This document shows, piece by piece, positions 24,048 to 35,942 of a stretch of 64,000 nucleotides of DNA. Below the pieces are notes generated by a model. The model had not been told where the DNA came from and searched no databases. It saw only the letters and a list, made by a program, of their open reading frames with translations. Each line of letters starts with the position of its first letter. Position 1 is the first letter of the stretch. The translations under genes were made by a program, and so were the position numbers. The stretch covers positions 49,521,756 to 49,585,755 of the forward strand of contig CM055103.1 in the NCBI GenBank assembly GCA_029204225.1. Reading direction: 5' to 3'. Source of the DNA: Diphasiastrum complanatum. Its lineage: Eukaryota > Streptophyta > Lycopodiopsida > Lycopodiales > Lycopodiaceae.

Positions 24048-24670
24048 TCTTTAATTCTAGAGAGATGTGGGATGCACTCATAGCCAGATTTCAGACCAAG
24101 TCACACAATCAGATAATGCATCTAGAAGATCAGCTCACCTATCTAAGATGAGATGACAAGGATCTCACCAGCTTCATCAGAAAAATGAAGAACCTATTTT
24201 TGTCATTACACAATGCTAGAGCAGAGCATGCAGTCTCACAAGAAAAACAGCTCAGCTACCTACTACGTTCCCTACCAAGATCTTTTCAGACTACCAGAAA
24301 CCTGCTAGCTAAAGATCCTGACATGACCTTCGACAAAGCAGTCATCGACATCAAGGAAGAAATTGAAGCCAGAGAGCACTATGACGACAAAGTCGAGTTT
24401 GACCAAGCTCTCTACAACAATAAAGACCAGTCAAAGAAGAAGGCTTATCCTAAGAGGGAGTCGCAAGAAGCTAGGACCAAAGTTAGCAGAAAGAGGGAGA
24501 TCAAGAAGGCAGATTAAAGAGAAGGAACAAGAGCAAGCAACGAAGCAACGACAACAAGACATGTAACATATGCAGACGTGAAGGCCACACAGTGGACCGA
24601 TGTTGGCTGAACCCACACAAGTAGGGACACACAACCATGGATTGCTACTACAATCCAAGGAATAAGAAAT
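24029..24670 (+). pseudogene. Ty1/copia gag fragment with zinc knuckle
   Basis: A UBN2-type gag is readable: MWDALIARFQTKSH at about 24068, then MKNLFLSLHNARAEHAV, QLSYLLRSLPRSFQTT and a basic tail. The zinc knuckle CNICRREGHTVDRC lies at 24562-24603 in another frame, showing a frameshift. An in-frame stop occurs near 24150. It points away from the adjoining protease-integrase fragment on the other strand. Confidence 0.8.
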
Positions 24671-24719
24671 TTCAGAGCATAAAGGAGCCGGGGGTCTTGA
24701 TACTTTCCTTTTTGGCTCT

Positions 24720-26483
24720 TTAAGGTAGGCAAAGATTGAGTACTCTAGAATGCACCTCTCACTTAGCTTGAAATGATTGTCTTTGAATAAGCCCAAATGT
24801 AACCATTGACCTTGTGGAGAGCTAAGGGGTCACACCAGTTTGATCCGCATACGAACGCTTTTGTTTGAAGCACGATGTCCGTCGCGCAAAACTTGACTTC
24901 ACAATTCCATCACTCGTTAGTTGCCTCACAGTCAAAAGAAGAAGTGTACATCTAGCTTGGCTTCAAGTAGCTCTCTTTGAATCAGACACATGCATCCAAA
25001 GTTTGCACTAGTCCGATTTTCAATACGAATTGCCCCTTAGCGTCGGTTCGAAGTACCAAGCCTCTTCTGTGCAGGACTCAACTTTCATAGTTCCTTCGTT
25101 GATCAGCTGCTTTACACGTAACACAAGTCAGCGTACTCATTATGTCTTCTCATCATTGCTGGTCCAGAGAAAGCCTATAACAAGCTTTCCTTTCACAACA
25201 AAAACTTGTCAACTTATTAGGTCCAAAGTTTGCCAGTCTCCTTGGGTGAGTATGGCTAGGTCACCTTTGAATTTGCCCCCGTTTTGATCAACTTTCACTC
25301 AAAATTTGCCCCAAGAGAGGTGTGTGTGATAGTTCCTCTCCACTTATAAAATCAGCTGACCGGACTTAGAGTAGAGTTCTCAGACAAAAAGCCTTTCCAA
25401 CACTTTGCTTCCCATCTGTTAGGATTATGGCTTGATCCAACTTGTTGCCAATCTCTGAGGAGGATCCTAGTCTTACCCCTTTGAGGAAAAACCCAACTGA
25501 CATTGGATATCACCCATGCTCGGTGAGTTTCAGTTCCGAAGGCAGCCATCCCAAATGAAGACCAACTGCTCCATAGAAGATCTCCCCTGAAATTGCCCTT
25601 TTCAACTTTTGACTTTCTGCTTGCGTCTAATGGGCGTTGTTGCAAATGAAACCCAAGTAACAGGCTGGCCATCCATCCTTTGCAAACATCGAGTCGTTTT
25701 GTTGTTGTTCACGTGCTAATACTTGAACTGCGAATCTGCCCCACAGATTCTATAGTCCTCTTTGTTTGATGCTATCAGCCTTCAAAAGAAAGGTTCCTTC
25801 TCGAGTTATCAGCTCCTTGTACCACAAGCAATCATGCAAACTAGGCAAAGCACGAGTACTAAGACTCACCACAAATACATACAAGCAAGACACTCAGACA
25901 GATTTACTAACATGTAACAAAGACAGGGTCCCCCTTTGAGATAGTCCTGCCAAAGGACCTTTGCCTAGCCACGCCCATACAGATCGATCACAGAATCAGC
26001 CCATAGAAAACACCCATCCAACTATCCATGCTTTCACCATTAAGCAGCACATTGTCTCAGTCACGCCCCACCAAATCTGGTCGATAGCCCTCATAGCTAA
26101 ATGATCGGCAGCTATCCCACATAGGCAGCTAACCACCCGTGCTTTATACCCGAATTCGAACAGCATCTCTATATCAATGGTTAACCCATATAGTTCGAAT
26201 ATGTCCCTTTGCACCCCACAAGGCACAGACCGTGCTTTCACCTACCTAGGTAGCACTTTGCCTCATCTGTCCTATGTGCAGACAGCGCCAGGCCCAAACC
26301 ACGAGAATTGACCGTGCTTACACCTCGAGGGTAGCACTTTGACTCATCAAGTCCCTCGTTTTGTCGACCACCCCGACCGTTGACGCACTTGTGCTTACAT
26401 TGTGGGCAACACCTTGCACAACAGTTGCCTTGATGAACCCCAAACAGTGGTCTGTGAGATCCGCATAGCTGACCGGCCAGTCG
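24720..26483. other. Unrecognised, probably decayed transposon sequence
   Basis: No domain is recognised on either strand. Diverged short repeats occur, for example GACCGTGCTTWCACC...GGTAGCACTTTG at about 26228-26262 and again at about 26309-26342. It ends at a minus-strand primer-site motif, so part may be the leader of a lost element. Confidence 0.4.
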
Positions 26484-26495
26484 GCTCTGATACCA
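26484..26495 (-). other. Retrotransposon primer-binding site (initiator Met tRNA)
   Basis: TGGTATCAGAGC on the minus strand matches the plant LTR-retrotransposon primer site. The adjoining plus-strand CATGTAGCGC would be the terminus of a 5' LTR lying at higher coordinates. No gag or matching 3' LTR is recognised nearby. Confidence 0.6.
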
Positions 26496-26745
26496 CATGT
26501 AGCGCATGCATCCCAAAGGGAGCCGGGAACCACGACTTAGCTTCCTAGCCTTCAACCCTTGTCGTCCGAACCCACTTGACATACAAGCAGCCAGCTCGCC
26601 AACAACGATCAGACTTAACCCACTTGAAGTTCTGAAAACCAACATTGAGATCCAACCTGGCGCCATGCCAGGTCGGGGGTCCCGATGTGGGTGACTTCCC
26701 TCCAAGCAAACCGTCCGAAATACATCAAACTTAATCAACTCGAAG

Positions 26746-26890
26746 CTTCGTCTGTGGTCAAGCATACATCTATACAAATTCTATTTGCTTATGCAGCAAC
26801 CTACAATCTGAAAATCCATATTATAGATGAAAAGATAGCTTTCCTACATGGTGATCTGAAGGAAGATGTTAGCCGATATTTCCGCATGGA
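26746..26890 (+). pseudogene. Small Ty1/copia reverse transcriptase scrap
   Basis: The frame reads VVKHTSIQILFAYAATYNLK then IAFLHGDLKEDV, which is the early RT region of copia elements (usually SPVVKHTSIR ... MDVKTAFLHG). The conserved Asp in MDVKTAF is changed here (IIDEKIAF). Nothing else of the element is recognised around it. Confidence 0.75.
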
Positions 26891-29800
26891 AAATCGAGCT
26901 AGTATTGAAGCTTAAGTTCGCAATAACTGAAAAAACCGGCATGTAAAATCCGGTCATTAGAGAAAAATTGGCACAAGTTTGCCTTAGAATTGGGTCCCAG
27001 CCCACCCTAAAGTGGCTAGACACAGTCTAAAAGTAAGAAACTGGCTTTCGAAAAACCCGTCAAAAATATTTTGTGGTCAATTTTTGTAAAGACCGAGCCA
27101 AAAATGCCGGTCCACCTAGAATTGGGTCTCATCCCGCCCTAAATGAGGCTAGAGAAAAGTTTGCGGCCTTAGAAATGGCCTCTGATAAAGTTTTATGGCT
27201 TTTTGGCCAGTTGTAAAATACCGTGCTAAAATCCTACCATGTACAGAGTTAATTTTACTAATGTATGGTTGCCTAGTGCATTTTCAGGGAAACCGTGTTG
27301 TCGTGGGTGCCCTAGTCATGAATGCCAAAAAAGCCAACTTCAGTCAAAGAGCCATGAAAGAAAAATATTTATCGGGCAAAATCCAAGCTGTGAATTATGG
27401 GCAATACTGAAAACTTGCAGAAACCCTAACCGATAAAATTGGACAAATTACGGGAAATGGGCAAAATACTCAAATCAGTCGGTAATCTCGAGAAACCAAA
27501 AGCCAAGGGCCGTCGGGCCGTACCTGCTACAAAGAAAAGAAAAATCAAATGAAGGGCTAAAAGAAACAAAGGACCAAGGACCAAGGAAATGGAGGGCACC
27601 TTAGGTGGAGTAGGGGCTTGGGGATAATAAATGTAAACAAGACTTTAGGACCTAGAGGGCCTAAAAGATATTTTCTCTAGCTTTTGACTAAGAGGACATC
27701 TTGGCTAGTTTTGGAAGGGGGCCTTAAATGGCACCAACTCCTACACCCTCAAGGAGGCCAGTTGATGTACTTGCCAATGGGTGTTGGACAAATGGACAAA
27801 AGGGCTGGAAGGGCACGAAAATTGGCAAAGCCTCATTTTGAAGGGGGACACTTGGGATTTACTATGTGTTAAGATATAGTTGGATGATGATGTGATAGTT
27901 TGATGTGAGAATGGGATAATGAGATGATGTTGATAGTTGCTAAGTTGAGAGTTGAGAGCTTCATGAGTTTGATGTGATAGTTGAATGCCATGTTGATTGA
28001 GAGTTTCATTCCAATTGTTGAGAGTTAGTTAGAAGGCCTGTGAGTTGGAATGCCTTTGGGTTGTTGATTGAATGTTGATAAGTTGAGAATGGAATTTGGT
28101 ATGCCTACTTTCTTATTGCTCAATACTAGTGCTTTGTATGGAATGTGAGAAGTTAACTTCACTTTGTGGTCTCGTGGTCTCCCACGCTAGTATCGTCAAT
28201 TGAGAACATAGAATGCTAAATTTTGAGAGATACTTGTTCAATGTTGATTGTTTGAGAGAGATTTAAGGTTACTTACCCCATGGCATGTTTGATTGGATGT
28301 TCGTAGTGGTTACTTTGTTCCATGTTAATTGCTTAAAATGTGGAATGTTTTGTTTGATTTGTGGAGATTGATTTTGACACTCATGTGTGGTTGGTTGACA
28401 AATAGAAATGGTTGAGTGGATTGGTTGAAAGTTTGAGGTTTTGGAGTAGGGTTACATTTTATGGTTGGTCAATAACAATGGTGAGGTCAGTTTACTGTTT
28501 GAATATGCAAAGAGATTTCTGTTACTTGTTTCAAGAGGGAGAGTGATGGGACAATGATCATGACTTGCTCGGTTCAAATGGAGTACATTAGCATGAGGTG
28601 CTTGAGTGTTTGTATGCAAGTGTTGAGTGGAATGTTTTGAAAGCGTGTTGGAGATTTGTTTTGTAAGTAGTGATTGGTTTGTGTTCAAGCGGTTGGCGTA
28701 ATGTCTGTATTGTTAGAATGCTTGGATACCCTTGGGTGCTCGGGAAGTGTATCCACAATCAAGAGAATCGAATACCAGTAAAAAGTGAGAAGGATACAAA
28801 GAATCAGACTCCAAACCTGCTACCTACAGCCCTGGACAGTCGCTGCTGCACCTGTGGAGAACTCGTTACACTTGTGGAGAGCTTGGAATAGCTCGCTAGA
28901 GCGAGTTGCATGTGTCCCTGTACCAGTTGGTTGCAGCTTGTTTGACCTGTCTACTATCTACTGCTCCACATGAGACCAAAAATCAAAGAGCTGAGCCCTG
29001 TGCGACCTACCTGAGTTGCATGTGATCCGTGAATTCTGCTTCCTACTGCTTGTGCGGCCTCTGTAGCTCATGACTGGCCCGACCTGCATGCCCACCTACA
29101 TGCCCACGGCCCTCTCTGCCCACGGCCTACATCTACCGAAGCCACCTGCGACCAGCTGTGGCTCAAGACTTCGTTGCTCAGTTGATCAAGCCACCTGTCT
29201 ATCCATTGATGATAGCAAAAAACATTGCAAACACAAATCCTCTTTGCTCAGAAGTGGGTAAATCCTTGTCAGTCCATCGCAGACCAATATCCCATTGTGT
29301 CAAAAAATACTACGTTTTGCAAGCAGGACCTCTGCTTCAACCCATTGTTGTCTCCATATCGTAGTATAGACAACCATGGAGTCTATTTCCATAGCCCTCC
29401 ATTGTTGGTTTATGGAGCAAAATCCTCTACTATTTTCTGCCTGATTTGAGAGCACTTTTTACAACCAACCAATCGCACTCTCTGAGACAGCCTGTAGCGT
29501 ATTTCTTCATTGATTAGTCCAACGCATTTTTGAGGCCCTCCATCGCTGATTTATGAAGCACTGTACCTCTGTTGGTTCTGCCTAGTATATTAACAGTTCT
29601 GAAAATTCACTCGCGAAGATTCAATCGCTGATTTTTGTGGAGCCTTAAAGCATCCCTTTGCTTCTGTAGCAGAATTCATCCGTTGTCTCTCCTTGATTCG
29701 AATGCATTTTTGAAGCCATCAATCGGTGATTCAAGAGGCAAAATTCAAGTGGACTTATGCAGCATTCAATCACACTTCTACTGCCAGCTAGGCTAAGCGC

Positions 29801-31922
29801 ACCGATATGGCGAATCCACCTGACCTTTGAGGTAGAGATCCAAGGCATCATTGTTGCTAATTTTAGCATTCTTCTGCAGTCAGCCAGCATTCAAGCACAT
29901 ACCCATCACGTTCTAGGAAGCCATGCAAGACAGTAAAGGCAAAACAACCGGGACTTTGAGATATTCATGACTAGTGAGCTCTTGCGGCAATTCGGCTACC
30001 TCACTCGTCACTGAGGTACTTTAATTTCATCTCAAATCATTACATGTTATGCCAATTGTGTGAAAGATGGTTATTTTGCTGAACTATTCCGTGCTAGAAT
30101 ATATGTGATCCGAAATTGTATTACTCATAGTGAAGGGACCTATAAGCGATTTTACAATACAATCCCTACAATGCTAGTGAATATTAGTGACTTGGTGTAC
30201 CAACTTTCTGTAAGCTTGTTATGTTGGATTTAGACTAGCAGTAAGTCACGTCACCATTTTGTGGTTTACGGTTGGAGATCCTTACTTGCTGATGCTGTAT
30301 TTTCTGGAAATTAACAAACGTAAGGATCGTTTGAATGTTTGATGAAATGCTCTCTCATTGCGTGCCGCTACTAGACTTACCGAAATCATGAATGTTGTTT
30401 CACTCATGATGAAATCGTTTTTCCTGTTGATAAGTAATCGCTTGATACTACTCAATTTTTAGCAATAGTCACTATGTGCTAAAAATTATCGTTAGTACGC
30501 TATTTGAAGTTTTTAAGTTGAAATCGTTTTGTGACTCTATTATAGAAAGTGTTAACTGGGTCCGACCTCTGTGAAACACCAGGGCGGGTAGTTCGCCAGA
30601 AACAGCTGAAATACGCTGTCACGGTTAAGTTGCAAAGTAAGCACACCATTTTCGGTACTATCTAGCGAAACACCTAGACCCAAAATTTGGGAAACGCTAC
30701 CGTCCAGTGAATAGGATGGCACGCGCAATGTATTCACCACTTTTCACTTGACCTACCCCACTTAGAAGAACAGTGTCTAGGGTGTCCAATAAAAACTGAA
30801 CAATTTCAATGGATATACCCTTAACAATCCTAGAACTTTAGCAGACACATAACCTAATGTCAAAGTAGGGGTCTAGAAGTGAGATAATAGAAACAATGAG
30901 TTGGACCCCGTATGATGGGGGGAGAGAGTCAGTTCCAACCTACACGTAGTGACATCTGTCAACTGAGGCAGAGAGGACCTCCATGCTACTATTTTTTCAC
31001 CCCAGAACTCTACCAGTATCTATGCCCTGGAGACACTCTACGTAGAACTCAACATTGTGGGGAGTACAGCTACTTCGAAGCATATGTACTCACAGAAGAT
31101 AGATTTTGGCTTCTGACAGAAGCCACATCTGTCACATACGCAGATATAGCCCACCCCCTTCTACTTAGAGAACCAGTGATACGGACACCTAGATCAGACA
31201 GTAGTACCAATCGAGACCAGAGATATACTTAGGAGAAGATCCTAGGTACACAGTAGACCTATGGGATTGCATCACCACGAGTTCACCATTAGAGATGAGA
31301 ACAATTTAGAGGTTCGAAAGAAGAAATCAGGTCTAGCAGGTCTAAGATACCACCAAAACCTCTAGGCAGTCATATTTCTAAAGGTCTAGAATATTCTTAA
31401 TAACTAGGGTCCTTGAAATTCGTGTGTGGTCTGAACATCACAATGGCAGGGATGCATCCCAATCTCCCTCTAGGAGCTAACATGCCATACATCAGTACTT
31501 CGCATCTAATCATTACTATCTTGCTAGGGTTGAAGATACACCACTGCCAACGAATTATATCCATGCTCGGGATAGAGTGGTTGGATGAAATCCTTAGAGC
31601 GCCAGAGCCCTGCATCCTACCAATAGTGGATCTTGCAAGGACACTGGATGTCATAGTTCTAGTACTGTTCTAGGAGAGTCAGTCTTGATAGTAGTGTGAG
31701 AGGATGACCGTAGTATTGTGCCAAGAACAAGCTTACTGAAGCTGGACTTACCCTCTTTCTACCATATTTCTGGAAGCCTTGAAATTTCCATTGGCTGGAA
31801 GAGCACGGAGCGATCGAGCGAGCCACCAGGGTTGGAAGTGGCTATCCTCGGTCCCTACCGAAAGGGCATTGTGGGCCCTTCCCCTTTTAGGGCTTTCTGA
31901 CGGAACCAACCCCTCGTTTGAA
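26891..31922. other. Long unrecognised region with diverged repeats
   Basis: I find no supported gene. A diverged duplication of the form AGAATTGGGTCYCA followed by CCCRCCCTAAA lies at about 26982 and 27117. The stretch 27880-28450 is rich in short TTGAGAGTT-like words. At about 29380-29740 a diverged phrase (TTTTTGARGCCMTCRATCG then TGATT) recurs at least twice. Open frames at 28670, 30912 and 31413 (+) and 30552 (-) have no family signature. About 31780-31920 is noticeably more GC-rich than its surroundings. Confidence 0.4.
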
Positions 31923-32090
31923 AAAAAACCCCTAACAGAAGAGGTCTATATGGACCAATCACCAAGATTTACCTGTGAGTCATTTCCTGACTATGCTTGC
32001 AAAATGTAAAGAAACATTTATAGACTCAAGCAGTCTGCCAGAAAATGGTACAAGAAAAAGGATCATGCTCTCTGATCTTTAGAATTCTAG
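31923..32090 (+). pseudogene. Ty1/copia reverse transcriptase scrap
   Basis: LTEEVYMDQSP and then NIYRLKQSARKWYKKKDHA (from 32013) correspond to the EEEIYMEQP and SLYGLKQSPRQWYKRFD motifs of copia RT. It is cut off exactly where the LTR of element F begins at 32091, so F probably inserted into it. Confidence 0.75.
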
Positions 32091-33226
32091 TGTTGGATTA
32101 TTCTACTTCCTACTAATCGACTAATCGATTTTTAATCTTCATCCAACTGTTTATCCAGTTCTGTGGATTTTTTTCGTGTTTTTATACAGTCTGTAGAAAT
32201 ACACGGAGTTTGACAACAGTGTCAGGTTTTCTCTCTCTACAAATACCCAACAATATCACATTTTTGCCTCAAAAATTTCATGTAAAAATGCAGTGTCATC
32301 TTTTTCTCATTTTTCACCTGTCAGGAATTTTGTGTAAAAATGCAGTGTCGCGTTTTTTGCATTTTTCGCTTGTGAGGAATTTCGTGTCAAAATGTAGTGT
32401 CGTCTTTTTCGCATTCTTCACTTGTCAATAATTACGAGTAAAAATGCAATGTGACATTTTTCGCCTGTGGCAGTTTACATTCATTTATGTAGAGTGACAG
32501 TTTACATTCATTTATGCACATAGACTGTTTACGGCCAATTGTCACTGCTTATCAGCAAGCAAGTTCTAGGAAGAACTGGATGAATGCCAGCAGACTCCAA
32601 CCAACTGGCAGTCGCATTCGATGACCTAATTACTTAGTATAAATCAGCTGTTCATCTCATTATCAATAATATTGTGAATTGTGAAGGAGTTGAGTGTTAT
32701 TACATGACGCTTCATGTGCTCTTATCAAGCAGATCGTTTACAACCAGAAAGTATTGTAGTTAGATCTCTATCAAACTCTCAAGCTTGAACTCTCTTGAGC
32801 ATTCTAGCTCAGTCTTTTAGAGATTTATTTTAGAGTTGCTATTGTGCTACTGCTTATCGACAGAGTCACGTATTTCGGACTTTTTTTCAGTTACTCAGAG
32901 ATAGCTTTAGAGTGCGTGGTTTCTATCCGCTATTGTTTTGCGCTCATTAGCATTTGATCTTGTTTTTCTGAATCAATACTATTTTCTTATGGCATTCAGT
33001 TTGTGTCAGAATGCATGCATCTCTGTATTGCTTTTGTAACTGGTAGAAATTGTTTGAGAATTCAATACTTTATGTTTGGCTACATAATCACTTAGTATCT
33101 AGCGAAAGTTAGTTGATAAAGATTGGACGTGATTCCCATCACTACTGCTTTGTTCAATTTTTGATAGGCATAGTCATGCATTGGATAGGAAGTTTCCGCT
33201 ATTCCATTACTCACCTATTTCCGACA
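32091..33226 (+). repeat. 5' LTR of copia element F
   Basis: It starts TGTTGGATTATTC and ends TTTCCGACA directly before the primer-binding site at 33227. The ends form an imperfect inverted repeat (TGTTGGA/TCCGACA). Length about 1136 bp. It contains a 52-bp tandem array. No 3' LTR copy exists in the window, so the boundaries rest on the termini and the abutting primer site. Confidence 0.75.
32270..32470 (+). repeat. 52-bp tandem array inside the LTR of element F
   Basis: About four diverged copies with a period of 52 bp start at 32281, 32333, 32385 and about 32437. Each contains TGTAAAAATGCAGTGTC or a close variant followed by a T-rich run. A smaller duplication of ACAGTTTACATTCATTTATG follows at about 32470-32512. 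Confidence 0.85.
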
Positions 33227-33238
33227 TGGTATCAGAGC
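33227..33238 (+). other. Primer-binding site of copia element F
   Basis: TGGTATCAGAGC, complementary to the 3' end region of plant initiator Met tRNA, follows the LTR end CCGACA without a gap. Confidence 0.85.
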
Positions 33239-33414
33239 GCTGATTCTTTTTCAAGGCCTAATACTATATTAGAGTGCAATCTCTTATACTTGATATCTTT
33301 CGTAATATCAAATTATTCTTCAGTTCAAATCAATTTATTTTGGTATCAGAAAATTGATTTCCAATTGTAGCGCAGCACGGTATCTCTCTTAACGTCGTCA
33401 GACTAAAGTTCCAG

Positions 33415-35942
33415 ATGGATTCTCAAAGTAAAGCCAGTCTTATCGCAAATCCACATTCGTCGAAGAAGAAAATATTTTGCAGGTATTGCAAATGCAATAA
33501 CCATGAGATCCAAGATTGCCGAATTCTCAAAGCGAAGAATGCAGCCAAGCAACCTGATCAACAAGCACATACAGTTACAACATCTCCTGAAGTCAAAATG
33601 GATGAAGGCACTTTTATGGTCAAAGACAAGTATGCGAATTCGGATGATTCGTACTCACACTATCGAAGGTGAAGGTACTATAAGATTGAGATTCTAGCAT
33701 GATCAATTCAAACTACTATCAAAAGTCTTGTATGTTTCTAAACTCTCTAGCAATCTGTTATCAGTAAGTAGAATTATAAATTTAGGTCATAAAGTGGAGT
33801 TTGAGTCTAATCAATGCAGAATTATCGATAGGAGTAATAAGATCCTTGCACTTGGCAAGAGGCATGTATACTTATATAGATTGGCACATTGTTATTTTGA
33901 TTCTAGTCAAGTCTTGAAAACCTCTATTCTTGTCAATAACGCATTACTATGGCATCATCGCTTAGGACACTTGAATTATGCATCTATTTCGAACATGTCC
34001 AGACAATCCCTAGCAATTGATCTGAACTATCTCTCTCGCAAAGTCGATTTCCTTGTCTGCCATAGTTGCATCCTTGGAAAGTAGACTAGGATTCTTTTTA
34101 GATCGATTCATAGGCATGCATTCATATGTATGCAGCAAAAGGTGATTGCTAGATGCAAAGTATTTCAATTATTTTATTGACGAATTCTCCAAAAAAATAG
34201 TTGTTTACTTCATTAAATAGAAATCAGAAGCTTTCATCAAAATCAGACAATTCAAAGAGCATGCAGAAAATCAAACTGGTAAACGAATCAAAGCACTGAG
34301 GTCAGATAACGGGGGAGAATACATCTCCATTGAACTCAAGGAGTATTGTCTTAACAATGACATTGAGCAACAATACCTTACCTCCTATTCGCCTTAGTCA
34401 AATGGTCTTGCTGAGAGAAAGAACAGAACCTTAGCAAATGCATGTTATCACATGCAACACTTCTGAAGTTCTTCTGGGCTGAAGTTGTTTCAACAGCAAC
34501 CTATATTCAGAATAGATGTCCTAGTAAAGGTCTTTCAGAAAAAACACCATTCGAAGTTTGGACAAGTACCAAACCTTCTTTATCAAACTTACGCGTTTTT
34601 GGATGTACTGCTTTTGCATAGATATCTCGTGATCTCAAGAAGAAGCTCGACTTCCAGAGTATCAAATGTATTTTCATCAGCTACACTACTCCAGATCAAG
34701 CCTACAAGTTGTTCGATCCCATCGAATCGAAGATATTCACTAGTCGGGATATCATCTTCATTGAAGATCAGTTTCAAGACCTCAAGGGAAAGGCACAGCC
34801 CATCCAGCCGACCTGTCAGATTCTCCTGACATATTGAACTTTTCAGTTCCTCAATCGACTATTCCCCTTGAAGGACCAAGCTCATCTAAATTTTACAACA
34901 ACATGTCAACAGCAGATCCAAAGATGATGATGTTGCAGTTCAGCAACTACAATATGATGAACATGATCAACTTCCTTTATTTTCCAGAAGATCATCAAGA
35001 ACTAATAGACCACCTACCAGGTATATCGAGGAGTCTACAGCCTACCTTGTTCAGGAACCTACGTCTGTCGAAGAGACACTCATACAACCTGATTCAGATC
35101 TATGGAAAGAAGCTATGGATAAAGAGTATTCATCTCTTATCAAGAACCAGACATGGACAATTGTCGAATTACTCCTAGCAGAAACATAGTTGATTGCAAA
35201 TGGATTTCCAAAGTCAAATACAAAGTAGACGGAAGCATCGACAGAAGAAAAGCCCGACTTGTCACCAGAGGATTTTCTCAAGTATACAACGTTGATTACA
35301 CTAAGACTTTCAGTCCAGTAGTCAAGCATTTTTCTATTCGACTTTTATTATTGTTTGCTGCTGCAGCAGATTTGGTAATACATCAAATGGATGTACAGAC
35401 ATCATATCTCAATGGAGTTATTGAAGAAGACATTTACATGGTGCAACTTGAAGATTATATTATCAAGGGTAAACACAATCATGTGTGTAAACTCCATAAG
35501 GCACTTAATGGCTTGAAGCAATCTGCTCAAGCATGGTTTCAAAGGATCAATACTTTTCTTATTAATCACGGCTACACACCTAGCTCTTCAGATTCCAATG
35601 TTTACTTCAAGACAATGCAGTAATCTTTTATCATTATCCACTTTGTATGTGGACGACACATTGCTCTTCAACAACAATATCGATCTGATAAAATAAGACA
35701 AGACAATGCTATCTTCCGAATTTGACATGACCGATCTAGGCAAAGCTCATTTCTGTCTTGGTATTCAAAGCCACAAAGATAGAAAACAGAAGTTGGTCTA
35801 CATTACTCAATAGAGGTACATCTACAATATGTTAATCAGATATAATCTGATTAATTGCAAATTAGCTCTCTCACCAATGGAACCAGATCTCAAATTGTTA
35901 AAGGACCAGTGTCCTCAAACAATTCAAGAGAAGGAGCTCGTG
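33415..35942 (+). pseudogene. Ty1/copia element F gag-pol, broken and truncated
   Basis: The N-terminal capsid part of gag is missing: only about 20 residues precede the zinc knuckle CRYCKCNNHEIQDC (33478-33519). Then come pre-integrase residues WHHRLGHLNYASIS and CHSCILGK (about 33950-34080), degraded integrase (RSDNGGEYISIE near 34300; AERKNRTLAN near 34415), the integrase tail (RVFGCTAFA), and RT (VDCKWISKVKYKVDG, MDVQTSYLNGVIEEDIYM, LYVDD near 35640). The copy ends around 35.94 kb, losing RNase H and the 3' LTR, where it joins the opposite-strand element A. Many stops and frameshifts. Confidence 0.85.

Noticed and set aside
30552-30740. 62-codon minus-strand frame as a gene
   Set aside because: Too short and without any recognisable family.
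30912-31232. 106-codon plus-strand frame as a gene
   Set aside because: No start context, domain or neighbouring exon support; left as unrecognised.
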